From: Nocardia bhagyanarayanae | GTDB lineage: Bacteria; Actinomycetota; Actinomycetes; Mycobacteriales; Mycobacteriaceae | Length of the DNA stretch: 64,000 nt | NCBI RefSeq assembly: GCF_006716565.1 | Contig: NZ_VFPG01000001.1 | Coordinates: 2,294,001 to 2,358,000 of the forward strand | Reading direction: 5' to 3' | Part shown: positions 9,501 through 47,071 of the stretch, in pieces | How the letters are laid out: every line of letters starts with the position of its first letter | Position numbering within the stretch: the first letter of the stretch is position 1 | Notes under the pieces: model-generated | Database searches by the model: none | Told to the model about the DNA's origin: nothing | The model's input: only the letters and a program-made list of their open reading frames with translations | Translations under genes and position numbers: made by a program

Positions 9501-12500
9501 GCGGCCAGCGCATCGAGCTCGGCGAGATCGAGGCGGCGCTGTCGGCCGCCGCCGATGTGCGCGCCGCCGCGGTGCGGGTCTTCGCCCATCCGGCCGGTGA
9601 ACTGCTGGCGGCGTACGTGGTGACCGACCTGCCGGAGGACGAGGTGGCCGCGGTGTTGACGGGCAGGCTGCGCGCGGCGCTGCCGTCCTACATGGTGCCG
9701 ACCGCGTACGTCGCGCTGGCGGCCATGCCGCTGACGGGCTCGGGCAAGCTGGATCGCAAGGCGCTGCCCGATCCGGTCTTGGCGGCCAAGGACTTCCGCG
9801 CCCCCGTCACCCCGGCCGAACGCGCGGTGGCCGAGGTGTTCGCCGAAGTGCTCGAACTCGACCGCGTCGGCTTGGACGACGACTTCTTCGCCGTGGGCGG
9901 AAATTCCTTGGTGGCCACCAGGATCGCCGCGCGGCTCGCCGCACGCACCGAGGTCGACGTGCCGGTCCGGCTGCTCTTCGAACATCCCACCGTGGCCGCA
10001 CTGGCCGCCGCGCTCGCCGCCGCGCGCACCACACGCACCCGTCATCCGCTGGTCGCCGCCGAGCGTCCCGACCTGGTGCCGCTGTCCTACGCCCAGCAGC
10101 GGATGTGGTTCCTGAACCAGTTCGACGCGGCGTCCACCGCGAACAATCTGACCGCGGCGGTGCGCCTCACCGGTCCGCTGGACCGGGCGGCCCTGGCCGC
10201 CGCCGTCACCGACGTCGTCGCCAGACACGAGACGTTGCGCACCAGGTACCCGGCCGTCGACGGCGTCGCGCGGCAAGAGGTGCTGCCCGCCGACCGAGGC
10301 CCCGTCCTTGCGGTCGATGAGGAAGCCGGTGACCTACTCGAACGGGTACATGCCCTCGCCGCAACACCTTTCGTCGTGACCCAGGCGCCGCCCGTGCGAC
10401 TGACGCTGCTGCGAGGCGCCGACGGGCACCACGATCTGTCGCGCACCGGCCCCGGCGGCCGTCGTAGTAGTGCCCGCGCCGTGGTGCACGACGAGCACGT
10501 GCTGGTCGTCGCGCTGCACCACATCACAGCGGACGGCTGGTCCATCGCGCCCTTCACGCGAGACCTTCTGCGCGCCTACGCCGCTCGCCGCGATGGCGCC
10601 GCGCCGGACTGGTCGCCCCTCCCGGTGCAGTACGCCGACTACACGCTGTGGCAGCGCCGAAACCTCGGCTCGGCGGACGATCCCGGCTCGCTGCTGGCCG
10701 AGCAGCTGCGCTTCTGGTCCGCCGAACTGGCCGACCTGCCCGATCTCCTCACCCTGCCCGCCGACCGGCCCCGCCCAGCCGCCGCTTCGGGGCGCGGCGC
10801 ACGGCATCCCTTCCACATCCCCGTCGCGACTCACCGCCGCCTGCGCGAGATCGCCGAGTCCGCGAACGCCTCGCTGTTCATGGTGTTGCACGCGGCCTTC
10901 GCCGTGACGCTGGCGAAGCTCTCCGGCCAGCGCGACATCGCGATCGGCACCCCGGTCGCGGGCCGCGGCGAGCAGGCGCTCGACGAGTTGGTCGGCATGT
11001 TCGTCAACACCCTGGTACTGCGCGCAGACGTGCGCCCCGAACGCACCTTCGCCGAGCTCGTCGCGGCCGTGCGCGACGGCGACCTGCGCGCGTTCGCCAA
11101 CGCCGACGTGCCGTTCGAGCGGCTGGTCGAGGCGCTCGACCCCGAGCGGTCGGCGGCCAGACACCCGCTGTTCCAGGTGATGCTGGACTTCCAGAACACC
11201 GCGAGCGCCGCCGTCGAGCTGGCGGGCCTGCGCGTCGAAAGACTCGACATCGACACGCGCACAGCGAAATTCGATCTCCAGCTCACCCTCACCGAGACGG
11301 CCGACGGCCTCGACGCCGCCTTCGACTACGCGACCGACCTGTTCGACGCCGACACCGTCGTGGCGTTCGCGGCCCGCTTGCGGCGCGTGCTCGACGCGGT
11401 CTGCGCCGATTCCGCGGTGCTCGTCGGAGACATCGACACACTGTCGGCGGGCGAGCGCACCCAGCTGCTGTGCTCGTGGAACGCCACCGCGCGCGCCCTC
11501 GACCCCGCCGCGACGCTGGTGTCGCTGTTCGAGGCGCAGGCCCGGCGCACGCCGGACGCGGTCGCGGTGAGCTTCGAAGGCCAGTCCCTCACCTATCGCG
11601 AGTTCGCGTCCCGGGTCAACCGCCTGGCCCGGCTGCTGGTGTCCATCGGCGTGGGGCCCGAGAGCACCGTGGCGATCGGTATGCGGCGCTCCGTGGATCT
11701 GGTCGTCGCTATGTACGCGGTGCTGACAGCGGGCGGGGCCTACGTCCCGGTGGACCCGGACCATCCGGCCGAGCGCATCGAGCGCGTTTTGCGCGGGGCG
11801 CGGCCGGTGTGCGTGCTGAGCCGCACGGAAGACGGCCTGGATCTCCCGCCGTCCGAGCGCGATTCACACGTGTGGGCGGTGCTGGACGTCGACCAGTTCG
11901 ACACCACCGACTACTCCGACGCCCCGCTGACCGACGCGGACCGGCTCGCCGCGCTCGTCCCTGGCAACGCGGCCTACGTCCTGTTCACCTCGGGGTCGAC
12001 CGGCGAGCCCAAGGGCGTCGTGGTGTCGCACGCGGCGATCGTCAACCGGTTGCTGTGGATGCAGGCCGAGTACGAACTCACGGCCGAGGACGTCGTCCTC
12101 CAGAAGACGCCCGCGACATTCGACGTCTCGGTGTGGGAGTTCTTCTGGCCGTTGCAGATCGGCGCACGGCTTGCGGTGGCGCGCCCGGACGGTCATCGCG
12201 ACCCGCGCTACCTGGCCGAGCTCATCGACCGGGAACGGGTGTCGGTGGCGCACTTCGTGCCGTCGATGCTGGCGGTGTTCGTCGCGGAACCCGCCGTGGC
12301 GCGGTGTGATTCGCTGCGCATGGTGTTCGCCTCCGGCGAGGCGCTGACGCCGGGGCCCGCGCAGCGGCTGCGCGCGTTGACCGGCGCCCGGCTGCACAAC
12401 CTGTACGGGCCGACCGAGGCGGCCGTGGACGTCACCTACCACGAGGTGGTCGACGCGGACACCGACAGCGTGCCGATCGGCGTTCCGGTGGCCAATACCC

Positions 12501-15500
12501 GGGTGTACGTGCTCGATTCGCGCCTGCGCCCGGTCCCGGTCGGCGTACCGGGCGAGCTGTACCTCGCGGGCGCGCAGCTCGCGCGCGGGTACGTGCGGCG
12601 GCCGGACCTGACCGCGGATCGATTCGTGGCCAACCCGTTCGCCTGCGCCGAGCGTATGTACCGCACCGGCGATCTCGTCCGATGGGTGCCCGCATCGCGA
12701 AGCGATTCGACGGGTGGTCCGAAGCTCGCCGAGCTGGAGTATCTGGGCCGCACCGATTTCCAGGTCAAGCTGCGCGGACTGCGTATCGAGCTCGGCGAGA
12801 TCGAGGCCGCGCTGACCGCGCTGCCGGAGATCGACCAGGCCGTGGTCGTGGTGCGCGACGACACCCGGCTCGTCGCGTACCTGATCGGCGCGTCCGTCAT
12901 CGACATCGACTCGGTGAAAGCGGCGCTGGCGCAGCGGATTCCGGCGTATATGGTGCCGTCGGCCTTCGTGCCGATGGACGAGTTCCCGCTCAACGCCTCG
13001 GGCAAGCTGGACCGCAAGGCGCTGCCCGCGCCGGTGTTCGAGGCAGCGGTCTTCCGCGCGCCGGTGACACCCACGCAGCACATCGTCGCGCGCGTCTTCG
13101 CCGACGTGCTCGGCGCACCGCGGGTCGGTCTCGACGACGACTTCTTCGCGCTAGGCGGCAATTCGCTCACCGCGACCCGGGTGGTGGCCCGGCTCGGCGC
13201 GGCGCTGGACACCCAGCTGCCGGTCCGGGTGCTCTTCGACGCGCCCACCGTGGATGCCCTCGCGACACAGGCCGAAGCGTCGCGCGGTCGCGGCGGGCGG
13301 CCCGCGCTCACCGCGCGCCGGCGCCCGGAGCGGTTGCCGCTCTCGCCCGCGCAGCAGCGGATCTGGTTCCTGAACCGCTTCCTCGCCGACTCCGACGGGC
13401 CGGGCGACGCGGTGAGCAACATCCCGGTCGCGCTCCGGCTCGGCGGTGACCTCGATGCCGAGGCGCTCACCGCGGCGCTCGGCGATGTCATCGAACGGCA
13501 CGAGGCGCTGCGCACGGTGTATCCGGCCGGGCCGGACGGCGCCGAGCAGGTGATCCTGCCGCGCTGGAGGCCCGTGCTGCGCCGCGAAGCGGTGCCGGAG
13601 CCGGCGCTGACCGAGCGCCTCGCCGCCTGCGCCGCGGTCACTTTCGACCTCACCGAAGAAACACCCCTGCGCGCCCACCTGTTCGCGCTGACCGGAACCG
13701 ACACTGTCGAGCACGTGCTGCTGCTCGTGCTGCACCACATCTCGGCCGACGGATTCTCGCTCGGCCCGCTGGCCGCCGACCTGATGACCGCCTACGCCGC
13801 CCGCCGCGACGGCGGCGCGCCGGGGTGGGGTCCGCTGCCCGTGCAGTACGCCGACTACACCCTGTGGCAGTCCGAAATTCTCGGCGACCCCGACGATTCC
13901 GAGTCGCGCGCGCGGCGCCAGCTGGAATTCTGGCGGCGCGCCCTCGGCGACCTGCCCGATCAGCTCGAGCTGCCCGCCGACCGCAAACGTCCGGCCGTGT
14001 CCACGCACCGCGGTGCGACGCACCGGCTGCGCATCGACTCCGACCTGCACAGCGAATTGCGCGAGCTGGCACGCAAGCGGGAGACGACGCTGTTCAGCAC
14101 CGTGCACGCGGCGCTCGCCGTGCTGCTCGCCCGGCTGTCGGGCAGCGCGGATATCGCGATCGGCACCCCGGTCGCCGGGCGCGGCGAGGCCGAACTCGAC
14201 GGCTTGGTCGGCATGTTCGTCAACACCCTGGTGCTGCGCAGCCGCATCGATCCGCGCGCCCGGTTCGAGACGGTCCTCGACGAAATCAGGTCGCGCGACC
14301 TGGAGGCGCTCGCGCACGCCGACCTGCCCTTCGAGCGGCTGGTCGAGCTCGTCGCCCCGAACCGCGCGCGCAACCGTCACCCGTTGTTCCAGGTGGCGCT
14401 CACCATGCAGAACTTCACCGTGCCCGCGCTCGAGCTCGCCGGACTCCGGGTGAGTCCGGTCGAGCTGGACGCGGTCGCGGCCGAGTTCGACCTCCAGTTC
14501 ACGGTGCTCGCCGCCGACGACTCGGACGGCCGCGCCGATGGCATCGACATCGAGATCACCTACGCCACCGATCTTTTCGAGCCCGAGACGGTAGCGGTGC
14601 TGGCCCGCCGGTTCACCCAGGTGCTCGCCGCGGTCGCCGCGGACGCGACGGTGGTCGTCGGCGACATCCAACTGCTCTCCGCGGAGGAGCAGCGGCGGGC
14701 GCTGGTCGAATGGGCGAGCACCGGTCCCGATCTGGCGGCCGCCGACGAGACGCTGGTGGACCGCTTCCGCCGCGCCGCGGCGCTCGACCCGGCGGCCGTC
14801 GCGGTGCGCGCGGGCGAGGACGTGCTGAGCTACGGCGAGCTGTCCGCCAAGGCGAACCGGCTGGCCCGGCGGCTGATCGCCGCGGGCGTCGGACCGGAAA
14901 CCTTGGTGGCGGTGGCGCTTCCGCGTTCGGTCGAGCTGGTCGTCGCGTTGCTGGCGGTCCTGGAGGCGGGCGGCGGCTACCTGCCGATCGATCCCGACTA
15001 TCCGGCCGACCGGATCGAGTACATGATCGACGACGCGCGGCCGATCTGCGCCGTCGGCTCCGCCACGACGGGTTTGCCGCGCGACTGGTTCGGCGGCCCG
15101 GTGCTGGACGTGGACGCCGACCTCGAGTCGGTGAGCGCCGAACCGCTGACCGACGCCGACCGCCGCGCCCCGCTGCACCCGGCGCAGACCGCCTACGTCA
15201 TCTACACCTCCGGGTCCACCGGCCGCCCCAAGGGTGTCGTCGTCCCGCACCGCAATGTGTTGCGGCTGCTGGACAACACCCGGCGCCACTTCGAGTTCGG
15301 TCCTTCGGACGTGTGGACGATGTTCCACTCCTACGCTTTCGACTTCTCGGTGTGGGAGCTGTGGGGCGCGCTGCTGTGCGGCGGCGAACTCGTGGTGGTG
15401 GACTACTTCACCTCGCGCTCACCGGAGCAGTTCCGTCGCCTGCTCGTCGAGCGCGGGGTGACGGTGCTGAACCAGACGCCGTCGGCGTTCTACCAGCTCA

Positions 15501-18500
15501 TCGCCGCCGACGCCGCGGCCGAACCGGCCGAATTCGCCTTGCGCGATATCGTTTTCGGCGGCGAGGCGCTGGAGCCGCAGCGGCTTGCCGGGTGGTTCGC
15601 GCGGTATCCCGACGGACCGCGCCTGGTGAACATGTACGGCATCACCGAGACCACGGTGCACGTGTCGTACCGCCCGATCGAGCCGGGCGCGGGCTCGGCG
15701 AGCGTCATCGGCGGCGCGATTCCTGGCCTCGCGGTGCGGGTGCTCGACGCGCGGTTGCGGCCGGTTTCGGTGGGCGTGCCGGGCGAGATCTACGTCTCCG
15801 GCGGCCAGCTCGCGCGCGGCTACCTCGGCAGGCCCGCGCTCACCGCGAGCCGCTTCGTCGCCGATCCCTACGCCGTGGACGGCTCGCTTGCCTACCGCTC
15901 GGGCGACCTGGCGCGCTGGACCGCCGACGGCGACCTGGAATACCTCGGCCGCGCCGACCAACAGGTGAACCTGCGCGGGTTCCGCATCGAGCTCGGCGAG
16001 ATCGAGGCGGCCGTGCTGGACACCGGCGCGGTCCGCGAAGCCGCGGTGGTGGTGCGCGCCGATCTGGTGGACGAGGCGCGCATCGTCGCCTACGTCGTCG
16101 CCGACGACTCGGTGGACGCGGCCGCGCTGCGCGGCGAGCTCGCGCGGACGCTGCCCGAGCACATGGTGCCCGCCGCCATCGTCACGCTGGAGCGAATCCC
16201 GTTGACGGTCAACGGGAAACTCGATCGCGCCGCGCTGCCCGCACCGGTCTTCGCATCGACGACCTACCGCAAGCCGGGCACGGTCGTCGAGGAGATCGTC
16301 GCCGGGGTGTACGCCGACGTGCTCGGTCTGACCGCCGAGGCGCGCCGGGTCGGCGCCGACGACGACTTCTTCGCCCTCGGCGGCAGCTCCCTGCTCGCCG
16401 CCAAGGCCGCCGCCCGCATCGGCGCGGCGCTGGGCAGGCCGGTCGGCGTCCGCGCGCTGTTCGAGGCGCCGCGGGTCGCCGAACTGGCCGCGAACGTCAC
16501 CGCGGGCGAGGCCGGAGCCGCGCGGCCGCCGCTGGTGGCCGGCGCGCGACCGGCGACGCTGCCGCTCTCGCCCGCGCAGCGGCGGATGTGGTTCCTGAAC
16601 CGCTTCGACGGCGCGTCCGCCGCATACAACATCCCGCTGGCGCTGCGGTTGACGGGCGACGTGGACGTACCCGCGCTCCAGTCCGCGCTGGCCGACGTCA
16701 TCGGCAGGCACGAATCGCTGCGCACCACCTATCCCGAGCGGGAAGGCGCGCCGACGCAGCGCATTCTTCCTGCGGCGCAGGCCGTTCCGGCGCTGTATCC
16801 GGTGGATATCACCGAAGCCGACCTGCCGCAGCGCGTTCGGGAGCTGGCGAGCACCGCCTTCGACGTCACCGCCGAGGTCCCCTTGCGAATGCGGTTGTTC
16901 CGCATCGGCCCCGCCGACTTCGTGCTGGCGGGCGTGCTGCACCACATCGCCGCGGACGGATCTTCCGTCGCGCCGTTCGTGCGCGATCTGATGACGGCCT
17001 ACACCGCCCGATTGGACGATCGAGTGCCGTGCTGGTCGCCGCTGGCGGTGCAATACGCCGACTACGCACTCTGGCAGCGGGAACTGCTCGGCGCGGAGGA
17101 CGATCCGGACTCCCGCGCCGCCGAGCAGATCGGCTACTGGACCGAGGCGCTGGCCGGACTTCCCGATCAGCTCGCGCTGCCCACCGACCGTCCGCGCCCG
17201 GCGCGGCAGAGTCTGCGCGGCGCGAAGACGACCCGGCCGGTGCCGCCGCGGCTGCACGAGCAGTTGATCGGCCTCGGTCGCGCGCACGGTGCGACGCTGT
17301 TCATGGTCGTGCACGCCGCGTTCGCCGCGCTGCTCGCCCGGTTGTCCGGCACCGGCGACATCGCCGTCGGCACACCCATCGCCGGGCGCGGCGAGGCGGA
17401 GCTGGACGACGTGATCGGCATGTTCGTCAACACCCTGGTGCTGCGCACCCGCGTCGAGGGCGGACAGACCTTCGCCGAGCTGCTCGGGCACGCGCGCGCC
17501 GCCGACATCGCCGCCTTCTCGCACGCCGACGTGCCGTTCGAGCGACTGGTCGAGGTGCTGGCCCCCGAGCGCTCCACCGCGCGGCACCCGCTGTTCCAGG
17601 TCGGCTACTCGTTCCAGAACCACGAGCGCGGCGAGTTGCGACTGCCCGGGCTCACGGTGCGCGAGCTCGAATTCGACAACGGCGTCGCGCAGTTCGATCT
17701 GCACCTGTTCGCCGTCGACCGCTACGCCGCCGACGGCACGCCGGAGGGCATCGAGCTGACCCTCGGCTACGCCACCGACCTTTTCGAATCCGGCACCGGC
17801 GAGCGGGTGATCGACCGACTGGTGGACGTGCTCGAATCCGTTGTCGCACTGCCCAACACGCTGATCGGCGACCTGGACGTGCTCGGCGACGAGCGTGCGC
17901 GCGTACTGGGGGAGTGGAACGCCACGGCCCATCCGGTCGAGCCGGTGACGCTCGCCGATCTGGTGGACCGGCAGGCGGCACGGACGCCGAACGCTCCGGC
18001 GCTGATCGACGCGGAGTCCGGAAAGACGTTGAGCTACGCGGAGTTCGATGGCCGCGTCAACCGGCTGGCGCGGGCGTTGATCGGGCACGGCGTCGGCCCC
18101 GAGCGCACCGTGGTGCTGGCCATGCGCCGGTCCGTCGAGCTGGTGATCGCAATGTACGCGGTGGTGCGAGCCGGTGGCGCGTACGTGCCGGTCGACCCGG
18201 ATCATCCGGCCGACCGCATCGCCTACATCGTCGACACCGCCGCACCGGTCTGCGCTCTCACCACCGTGGCGGACGGCATGCCGATCGAGACCTCGGTGCG
18301 CGTGCTCGAGGTCGACTGGCTCGAGGCGGCGCACCGATCGGCGGCGCCCATCACGGACGGCGAGCGGATTCGGCCGCTGCGCCCGGAGCACCCTGCCTAC
18401 GTCGTCTTCACCTCCGGCTCGACCGGGCGGCCGAAGGGCGTCACCGTCCCGCACGCGGCGATCGTCAACCAGTTGGCTTGGCTGCGCGAGCGTTTCGCGC

Positions 18501-21418
18501 TCGGCGCGGCCGACCGGACCCTGCTGAAGACGCCGGCGACCTTCGACCTCTCGGTGTGGGAGTTCTGGTCCCCGCTGGTCACCGGCGGCGCGCTGGTGGT
18601 GACCCGGCCCGGCGACGAGCGCGATCCGGATCGGCTGCACGCGCTGATGGCGCGGCACGGCGTGACGGTGCTGTACGCGGTGCCGTCCCTGGTCGGCATG
18701 CTGCTCGCCGCCGCGCCGGATGACCCGTTGCCCGCCGGGTTGCGGCAGGTCCTCGCCATCGGCGAGGCGCTGCCGCCCGCGACCGCCGCCGAGTTCCTCG
18801 ATCGGGCGACGGGCGCGCGGCTGCACAACCTCTACGGACCGACCGAGGCGGCGGTCTCGATCACCGCGCACGAGGTGGTCGCGCGGCCGAGCCGGACGGT
18901 GCCGATCGGCGCGCCCGCCTGGAACAGCCGGGTGTACGTGCTGGACAGCAGGCTCCAGCCGGTCCCGATCGGCGTCGCGGGCGAATTGTATTTGGCGGGC
19001 GCGCAATTGGCGCGCGGCTACCAGAGCAGGCCCGGATTGACGGCGGACCGCTTCGTGGCGGACCCGTTCGCGGCCGGGGCGTCGCGGATGTACCGCAGCG
19101 GCGATATCGTCCGGTGGCGCGCCGACGGCGAGCTCGAATACCTCGAACGGGCCGATTTCCAGGTCAAGATCGGCGGCTTCCGCATCGAGCTCGGCGAGGT
19201 CGAGACGGCGCTGCGGCGCCTGCCCGAGGTGCGGGCCGCCGTGGCCGTCGCCAAGACGGACGAGCGGGCGGGCGCGCGGCTGGTGGCGTACGTCGTGCTG
19301 GGTGACGGGCACGCCGAATCCGCAGCGGAGTTGCGAGCCACACTCGCGACGCGACTGCCGACCTATATGGTGCCCGCCGCCATCGTCGTGCTGGATACCT
19401 TGCCGCTCAACGCCAATGGCAAGGTCGATCGCGCGCGGCTGCCCGAGCCGGTCTTCGCCGAGGGGGCCTTCATCGCACCGGCCACCGACCTGGAGCGACT
19501 GGTCGCCGCCACCTTCGCCGAGGTCATCGATGGTGCGCACGACCCAGGAGCGGACCGAGTCGGCGCCGACACGGACTTCTTCGCCCTGGGCGGCAATTCC
19601 CTGCTCGCGACGCGGCTCTCGGCCAGGCTCGGCGCCGAACTCGGGGTGCGGGTGCCGGTCGCCGCGGTGTTCGAGGAGCCGACGGTGGCGGGGCTCGCGC
19701 TTCGGCTCGCGGATCTGGACGACGCCGGCGCTCGACCCGCTCTGGTGCGGCGCGACCCCACCCGTCCGGCCCGCCTCGCGCCCGCGCAGCAGCGCATGTG
19801 GGTGATGAACCGGCTCGCGCCGGACTCGGCCGCGTACAACATCCCCGTCGCCATCCGGCTCACCGGCGCACTGGACCACGACGCGCTGACGGCGGCCGCG
19901 CGGGACGTCCTCGCGCGGCACGAGGCGCTGCGCAGTCGCTACCCGGACCTGCCGGAAGGTCCGGTGCAAGATGTGCTGGACACCGATGGGGTGGCCTTCG
20001 ATCCGACGCCGATTCCGGTGCGGCCAAACGAGATCGACGCCCGTATCGCCGAGTTCGTCAGCGCCGGTTTCGACGTGACCATCGCGCCTCCGGTCCGGGC
20101 AGTGCTGTTCGCACCGGCCGCCGACGAGCACGTCCTGGTCGTCGTGCTGCACCACATCTGCGCGGACGGCTACTCCATCGCACCGCTGACCAGGGATCTG
20201 GTCCGCGCCTACGCCGACCGCGCGGCGGGCCGCGCGCCGGGCTGGACCCCGCTCGCCATCCAGTACAGCGACTACAGCGAATGGCAACACGCCCTGCTCG
20301 GCGCCGCCGGCGACCCTGACTCATTGCTCACACAGCAACTCCGCTACTGGACAACGGAATTGGCGGGCGCACCCGAAGTCCTGGCGCTGCCGACCGATCG
20401 TCCACGCCCGGCGCACCGCGATATGCGCGGCGCGGCTGTCGATTTCGAGATCGACGCCGAGCTGACCATCGCGCTCGAGCTGATCGCGCGCGAGCACGGC
20501 ACCACGCTGTTCACCCTGTTGCACAGTGCGCTCGCGGTGCTCCTCGCCAAGCTGTCCGGCGCGACCGACATCACCATCGGCGCACCGGTGGCCGGGCGCG
20601 GCGCGGCCGAACTCGACGACCTGATCGGCATGTTCGTCAACACCGTCGCGCTGCGCACCGAGATCGACCCGCGCTCCGGCTTCGCCGATCTGCTCCGCCA
20701 GGCCAGGGATCGCGACCTGGCCGCGCTCTCGCACGCCGACGTGCCCTTCGATCAGGTGGTCGAAGCGATGGGCCGCACCAGATCCAGCGCCTACACGCCG
20801 CTGTTCCAGGTGATGTTCACCTTCCAGAACATGCCCACCGGCCGCGTCGAACTGCCGGGACTCGCGGTCGAAGTCCTCGATCCCGCGCCGGACGAGGCGA
20901 AGTTCGACCTACAGCTCACCGGCATCGAGCGCTTCGACGCCGTCGGCGCGCGGACCGGTCTCGCGCTCCGATTCGGTTACGCGACAGATATTTTCGACAG
21001 GTCGACCGTCGAGCGCTACGCCGAACGGCTGCTGCTCGTGCTCGCCGCAGTGGCGGCGGACCCGACCGTCGCGATCCGCGCCATCGACATCCGCACCGAC
21101 GGCGAGCAGCGTCCCTCGGCAGCGCCGACGGCCACGGTCGCCGACCTGCCCGATCTGATCGCGTCGGCCGCCGCCGTCGCCCCCGGCGCGCTCGCCTTCA
21201 GCCACGGCGCGCACCGGGTGTCCTACGCCGACCTCGCCGCGAAGCTGGCCACCGTCGCCAAGGCCATGGGCGCGGCGGCGACACCGGAAGTCCTCATCAA
21301 CGTCTCGCTCGCCGGGCTGGTGCCCGGCGTGCTCGCGGCGCTCGGCGGCGATGGCCTCGCCGCCGCGCTGCACCGCCTCCTCGCCGAGGCTCAGGCCGTG
21401 GTCTCCGAAAGGAATTAG
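3569..21418 (+). CDS. Giant nonribosomal peptide synthetase, modules 1-5 plus the C domain of module 6
   Basis: A protein of 5949 residues with domain order C-A-T x5, then C6 and a broken A-domain N-terminus. Every C domain has HHxxxDG, every A domain has the TSGSTG loop and the GK(L/V)DR lysine, and every carrier has GG(N/S)SL with its phosphopantetheine serine. Pocket residues indicate Ser, unassigned, Ser, Thr, unassigned for A1-A5. The first C domain (residues about 26-460, HHIVLDG at about 155) resembles the N-terminal C domains of DhbF/EntF-type synthetases, so an external acyl or aryl donor may feed it. No epimerisation, methylation or reductase domain is present. The TAG stop is 3 bases before the ATG of NRPS2, so the pair is co-transcribed and the growing chain must pass between two proteins inside module 6. 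The product is not recognised. Confidence 0.95.
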   Translation: MHGTELGGFSARPNGSAASRTPSPTPFSLAPAQLGLWYAQLLEPEIPINVAQYVDVRGELDAALLQEVSREAALDYGSTLVRLGEDGGTPYQCVDPELPIEIPLIDFRSHADPVAAAMEWMRADACAPVDLLRDRLFAGAVLRVADQRYFWYLRAHHIVLDGYGALTNTMRVAERYTARVLGAEPEAIRPGSLEALVEGEIAYRQSGRYQTDRAHWAERVAGLDGVTSLDPRTAPRAASNLIVGRGLPDQLVERMNAVAASQDSTIAVVLLAAFAGYLGRLTDRDDVVLSLPVTARTTAAMRRSAGMLSNIVPLRMALGAATWGDLLRATRVEVAGALRHQRYRHEDIRRDAEHDGRPARRALFGPLANIMLFRSDLTLGATTGRYHVLSTGPVEDLSLNVYYGERDRVHVDFEANPNLYAADDLARHHARFLQYLERLVAADLDTPISAVDVTTELEIEVSTRIWNATGCDVDALLAARAPGAHSAATLVSMFEAQAARTPDAVALRFAGAPEATLTYRELTARVNRLARYLIERGVGPESLVALHLRRSPELVVAMYAVLTAGAAYVPLDPDHPAERTAHILATARPVCVLGAEDVELDAPTVRLDRLDLAGYQEGPVWERERLAALRPDHPAYVIFTSGSTGKPKGVLVTHGAIVNRLVWMQENYRLTTADVVLQKTPATFDVSVWEFFWPLQIGAELVLAQPDGHRDPAYLREVIAEYRVTVVHFVPSMLEAFLAHQDVARDTTLRAVFASGEALPAPPAQRLRVLTGARLHNLYGPTEAAVDVTFHEVTDTDTLSVPIGAPVFNTRLYVLDSRLRPVPVGAPGELYLSGVQLARGYVARPGLTAERFLADPFAGPDGPAAPGDRMYRTGDLVRWTTNGELEYLGRTDFQVKLRGLRIELGEIEAVLGTVDSVVRAVVVVRDDAGAGEQLVAYAVESEPGTVRPEQLRAAAAAALPGYMVPAAYVVLDALPVNASGKLDRGALPAPPHRTGEYRAPVTPVEQAVARVFGEVLGRESVGRDDDFFALGGNSLVATQVAARLAADLGCPLGVRELFTATTVTDLAELIERAGGTGGASAPRLLRVVPRPPLVPLSLAQQRIWFLNRFERSAADYNMPFVVRLRGDVDVTALRLAVADVVARHEVLRTVFPAVLDEPGVPAQQIVLPAGDVTVLEAAEPIGVDELDAALAGFAATGFDLEREIPLRARLFAVDADGYALALVLHHIAADGLSLRVLARDVATAYRARRTGAAPDWAPLAVQYADYGLWQRESLGAASDRDAPLARQLAYWTEALADAPDLLELPTDRPRPAIATGRGAVYRFQLPAAIAERVTATARANGLSEFMVLHAALAVLLARVSGSADIVIGTPVAGRGERELDDLIGMFVNTLVLRTRVDAAGTGAELLAAVRAADLAAFGHAQVPFEQLVEALNPPRSQARHPLFQVLLSVDNAADIEFGLPGISVRTGTLDTGVTKFDLQLTVTAGFAGAGLGEGSAPAGVPAEFTYATDLFDEASVADFARWYLRVLEGLTGDPETAVGDLPLLDTAELRWAIERGWAGEPGSSVEPDFSLAAEETVPVAFEAQVSRTPDAVAIIDGERTLTYAEFAARVHRLARHLIACGIGPETLVVLGMRRSADFVIAAYAVLTAGGGYVPVDPDQPAARITHVLASARPACVLTRSADGWVSEEVPVIEVDALDLTEYPDVPVLDGERLRPLRAATTAYVIFTSGSTGRPKGVAVQHASVANQIRWIVGEYGVGPADVVLFKTPATFDVSVWELFAPLTSGARLVVAAHDGHRDSAYLASTIAAHGVTMTSFVPSMLTVFAAAAPAASLATLRAVLVAGEAMTGEAAAAFAAVSRAELHNLYGPTEFTVHATHAPVVATAGPTPIGRPVRASQVLVLDGRLRPVPETVVGELYLSGVQVARGYHGRAELSAERFVANPYGPAGARMYRTGDLVRRNRDGQLEYLGRSDFQVKLRGQRIELGEIEAALSAAADVRAAAVRVFAHPAGELLAAYVVTDLPEDEVAAVLTGRLRAALPSYMVPTAYVALAAMPLTGSGKLDRKALPDPVLAAKDFRAPVTPAERAVAEVFAEVLELDRVGLDDDFFAVGGNSLVATRIAARLAARTEVDVPVRLLFEHPTVAALAAALAAARTTRTRHPLVAAERPDLVPLSYAQQRMWFLNQFDAASTANNLTAAVRLTGPLDRAALAAAVTDVVARHETLRTRYPAVDGVARQEVLPADRGPVLAVDEEAGDLLERVHALAATPFVVTQAPPVRLTLLRGADGHHDLSRTGPGGRRSSARAVVHDEHVLVVALHHITADGWSIAPFTRDLLRAYAARRDGAAPDWSPLPVQYADYTLWQRRNLGSADDPGSLLAEQLRFWSAELADLPDLLTLPADRPRPAAASGRGARHPFHIPVATHRRLREIAESANASLFMVLHAAFAVTLAKLSGQRDIAIGTPVAGRGEQALDELVGMFVNTLVLRADVRPERTFAELVAAVRDGDLRAFANADVPFERLVEALDPERSAARHPLFQVMLDFQNTASAAVELAGLRVERLDIDTRTAKFDLQLTLTETADGLDAAFDYATDLFDADTVVAFAARLRRVLDAVCADSAVLVGDIDTLSAGERTQLLCSWNATARALDPAATLVSLFEAQARRTPDAVAVSFEGQSLTYREFASRVNRLARLLVSIGVGPESTVAIGMRRSVDLVVAMYAVLTAGGAYVPVDPDHPAERIERVLRGARPVCVLSRTEDGLDLPPSERDSHVWAVLDVDQFDTTDYSDAPLTDADRLAALVPGNAAYVLFTSGSTGEPKGVVVSHAAIVNRLLWMQAEYELTAEDVVLQKTPATFDVSVWEFFWPLQIGARLAVARPDGHRDPRYLAELIDRERVSVAHFVPSMLAVFVAEPAVARCDSLRMVFASGEALTPGPAQRLRALTGARLHNLYGPTEAAVDVTYHEVVDADTDSVPIGVPVANTRVYVLDSRLRPVPVGVPGELYLAGAQLARGYVRRPDLTADRFVANPFACAERMYRTGDLVRWVPASRSDSTGGPKLAELEYLGRTDFQVKLRGLRIELGEIEAALTALPEIDQAVVVVRDDTRLVAYLIGASVIDIDSVKAALAQRIPAYMVPSAFVPMDEFPLNASGKLDRKALPAPVFEAAVFRAPVTPTQHIVARVFADVLGAPRVGLDDDFFALGGNSLTATRVVARLGAALDTQLPVRVLFDAPTVDALATQAEASRGRGGRPALTARRRPERLPLSPAQQRIWFLNRFLADSDGPGDAVSNIPVALRLGGDLDAEALTAALGDVIERHEALRTVYPAGPDGAEQVILPRWRPVLRREAVPEPALTERLAACAAVTFDLTEETPLRAHLFALTGTDTVEHVLLLVLHHISADGFSLGPLAADLMTAYAARRDGGAPGWGPLPVQYADYTLWQSEILGDPDDSESRARRQLEFWRRALGDLPDQLELPADRKRPAVSTHRGATHRLRIDSDLHSELRELARKRETTLFSTVHAALAVLLARLSGSADIAIGTPVAGRGEAELDGLVGMFVNTLVLRSRIDPRARFETVLDEIRSRDLEALAHADLPFERLVELVAPNRARNRHPLFQVALTMQNFTVPALELAGLRVSPVELDAVAAEFDLQFTVLAADDSDGRADGIDIEITYATDLFEPETVAVLARRFTQVLAAVAADATVVVGDIQLLSAEEQRRALVEWASTGPDLAAADETLVDRFRRAAALDPAAVAVRAGEDVLSYGELSAKANRLARRLIAAGVGPETLVAVALPRSVELVVALLAVLEAGGGYLPIDPDYPADRIEYMIDDARPICAVGSATTGLPRDWFGGPVLDVDADLESVSAEPLTDADRRAPLHPAQTAYVIYTSGSTGRPKGVVVPHRNVLRLLDNTRRHFEFGPSDVWTMFHSYAFDFSVWELWGALLCGGELVVVDYFTSRSPEQFRRLLVERGVTVLNQTPSAFYQLIAADAAAEPAEFALRDIVFGGEALEPQRLAGWFARYPDGPRLVNMYGITETTVHVSYRPIEPGAGSASVIGGAIPGLAVRVLDARLRPVSVGVPGEIYVSGGQLARGYLGRPALTASRFVADPYAVDGSLAYRSGDLARWTADGDLEYLGRADQQVNLRGFRIELGEIEAAVLDTGAVREAAVVVRADLVDEARIVAYVVADDSVDAAALRGELARTLPEHMVPAAIVTLERIPLTVNGKLDRAALPAPVFASTTYRKPGTVVEEIVAGVYADVLGLTAEARRVGADDDFFALGGSSLLAAKAAARIGAALGRPVGVRALFEAPRVAELAANVTAGEAGAARPPLVAGARPATLPLSPAQRRMWFLNRFDGASAAYNIPLALRLTGDVDVPALQSALADVIGRHESLRTTYPEREGAPTQRILPAAQAVPALYPVDITEADLPQRVRELASTAFDVTAEVPLRMRLFRIGPADFVLAGVLHHIAADGSSVAPFVRDLMTAYTARLDDRVPCWSPLAVQYADYALWQRELLGAEDDPDSRAAEQIGYWTEALAGLPDQLALPTDRPRPARQSLRGAKTTRPVPPRLHEQLIGLGRAHGATLFMVVHAAFAALLARLSGTGDIAVGTPIAGRGEAELDDVIGMFVNTLVLRTRVEGGQTFAELLGHARAADIAAFSHADVPFERLVEVLAPERSTARHPLFQVGYSFQNHERGELRLPGLTVRELEFDNGVAQFDLHLFAVDRYAADGTPEGIELTLGYATDLFESGTGERVIDRLVDVLESVVALPNTLIGDLDVLGDERARVLGEWNATAHPVEPVTLADLVDRQAARTPNAPALIDAESGKTLSYAEFDGRVNRLARALIGHGVGPERTVVLAMRRSVELVIAMYAVVRAGGAYVPVDPDHPADRIAYIVDTAAPVCALTTVADGMPIETSVRVLEVDWLEAAHRSAAPITDGERIRPLRPEHPAYVVFTSGSTGRPKGVTVPHAAIVNQLAWLRERFALGAADRTLLKTPATFDLSVWEFWSPLVTGGALVVTRPGDERDPDRLHALMARHGVTVLYAVPSLVGMLLAAAPDDPLPAGLRQVLAIGEALPPATAAEFLDRATGARLHNLYGPTEAAVSITAHEVVARPSRTVPIGAPAWNSRVYVLDSRLQPVPIGVAGELYLAGAQLARGYQSRPGLTADRFVADPFAAGASRMYRSGDIVRWRADGELEYLERADFQVKIGGFRIELGEVETALRRLPEVRAAVAVAKTDERAGARLVAYVVLGDGHAESAAELRATLATRLPTYMVPAAIVVLDTLPLNANGKVDRARLPEPVFAEGAFIAPATDLERLVAATFAEVIDGAHDPGADRVGADTDFFALGGNSLLATRLSARLGAELGVRVPVAAVFEEPTVAGLALRLADLDDAGARPALVRRDPTRPARLAPAQQRMWVMNRLAPDSAAYNIPVAIRLTGALDHDALTAAARDVLARHEALRSRYPDLPEGPVQDVLDTDGVAFDPTPIPVRPNEIDARIAEFVSAGFDVTIAPPVRAVLFAPAADEHVLVVVLHHICADGYSIAPLTRDLVRAYADRAAGRAPGWTPLAIQYSDYSEWQHALLGAAGDPDSLLTQQLRYWTTELAGAPEVLALPTDRPRPAHRDMRGAAVDFEIDAELTIALELIAREHGTTLFTLLHSALAVLLAKLSGATDITIGAPVAGRGAAELDDLIGMFVNTVALRTEIDPRSGFADLLRQARDRDLAALSHADVPFDQVVEAMGRTRSSAYTPLFQVMFTFQNMPTGRVELPGLAVEVLDPAPDEAKFDLQLTGIERFDAVGARTGLALRFGYATDIFDRSTVERYAERLLLVLAAVAADPTVAIRAIDIRTDGEQRPSAAPTATVADLPDLIASAAAVAPGALAFSHGAHRVSYADLAAKLATVAKAMGAAATPEVLINVSLAGLVPGVLAALGGDGLAAALHRLLAEAQAVVSERN
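3640..6800 (+). other. NRPS module 1: starter C - A(Ser) - T
   Basis: C about 3644-4950, A about 5020-6530, T about 6560-6790. The pocket reads D-V-W-H-F-S-L-V-D-K, the classic EntF-type serine code. The C domain differs from all later ones ([31 protein letters not shown] near its end), which marks it as a starter-type domain. Confidence 0.85.
6840..10030 (+). other. NRPS module 2: C - A(unassigned) - T
   Basis: C about 6843-8200 with HHIAADG, A about 8270-9780, T about 9800-10020. The pocket reads D-V-W-S-L-A-L-V-H-K. The final H recalls threonine-type pockets, but the whole does not match a code I can name. Confidence 0.75.
10060..13290 (+). other. NRPS module 3: C (with insertion) - A(Ser) - T
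   Basis: C about 10070-11440, A about 11500-13040, T about 13060-13290. The pocket D-V-W-H-F-S-L-V-D-K predicts serine. The C domain carries about 22 extra residues (10426-10493, rich in Arg, Gly and Ser) just before HHITADG. A short insertion at 12681-12712 lies between core motifs A7 and A8. Confidence 0.8.
13315..16510 (+). other. NRPS module 4: C - A(Thr) - T
   Basis: C about 13320-14690 with HHISADG, A about 14740-16250, T about 16280-16500 with GGSSL. The pocket D-F-W-N-V-G-M-V-H-K is a textbook threonine/allo-threonine code. This A domain is visibly different from its neighbours ([19 protein letters not shown]), so it has a separate ancestry. Confidence 0.85.
16540..19725 (+). other. 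NRPS module 5: C - A(unassigned) - T
   Basis: C about 16545-17890 with HHIAADG, A about 17940-19450, T about 19480-19720. The pocket reads D-L-W-Y-L-I-L-V-S-K. It shares the DLW-LILVS frame with module 13, where position 278 is T instead of Y. I cannot name the substrate. Confidence 0.75.
19755..21110 (+). other. NRPS module 6, first part: stand-alone C domain
   Basis: This C domain has HHICADG around 20150 and normal C-terminal core regions, but no full A domain follows it on this protein. Its partner A-T pair opens the next gene. Confidence 0.8.
21133..21415 (+). other. Broken A-domain N-terminus at the C-terminal end of NRPS1
   Basis: The last ~95 residues start with [16 protein letters not shown] and continue with an A1-like SYADLAAKL.. 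segment. They stop before any nucleotide-binding motif and finish in a helix-like tail ([13 protein letters not shown]). The piece is too short to adenylate anything. It resembles the N-terminus of NRPS2 (35 identities over about 84 aligned residues by hand count), so a docking or linker role is plausible. Confidence 0.7.
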
Positions 21419-21421
21419 CTG

Positions 21422-46806
<25,385 letters not shown>

Positions 46807-46810
<4 letters not shown>

Positions 46811-47025
46811 CAAACCCGTTCGACGACGATGACGCCCAGTTCTACGTCCTCACCAACGCCGAGGGCGAGCACTCCCTGTGGCCCGTCTTCGCCGCCGTCC
46901 CCAGCGGCTGGACCATCGCCTACGGCGCCGCCCCGCGCAGCGCCTGCCTGGAGTACGTCGAAACCCACTGGACCGACATGCGACCCAAGTCCCTGATCGC
47001 CGCCATGACCCCGAAGGCCAACTGA
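46807..47025 (+). CDS. mbtH: MbtH-like protein
   Basis: A 72-residue MbtH-family protein, the chaperone-like partner that binds NRPS adenylation domains and supports their folding or activity. It matches the family signature: [32 protein letters not shown], with the three conserved tryptophans at 25, 35 and 55. Its ATG overlaps the NRPS2 stop (ATGA), so translation is coupled, with a GAAAGG site just upstream inside the NRPS2 end. It is the last gene of the operon, and a strong hairpin begins 4 bases after its stop. The family assignment is secure; which of the 13 A domains need it cannot be told from sequence. Confidence 0.95.
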
Positions 47026-47028
47026 AAT

Positions 47029-47060
47029 GTGGGGGGCGCGCCGACCGGCGCGCCCCCCAC
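47029..47060 (+). terminator. Perfect 14-bp hairpin terminating the NRPS operon
   Basis: GTGGGGGGCGCGCC (47029-47042), loop GACC, then its exact complement (47047-47060). It lies between the mbtH stop and the end of the convergent regulator gene, so it may serve both directions. No T-run follows on either side, as is common in GC-rich actinomycetes. Confidence 0.7.
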
Positions 47061-47071
47061 CCCCGGGGCAG

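Noticed and set aside
15419..20290. Very long open frames antisense to the NRPS genes (this one 1623 codons; others at 5219-7900, 21515-27367, 31061-35284, 37532-39958, 43646-46738)
   Set aside because: They are by-products of the G/C third-position bias of the NRPS genes. Their products are Arg/Ala/Gly/His-rich without domains, and the sense strand encodes unbroken NRPS domains over the same bases.
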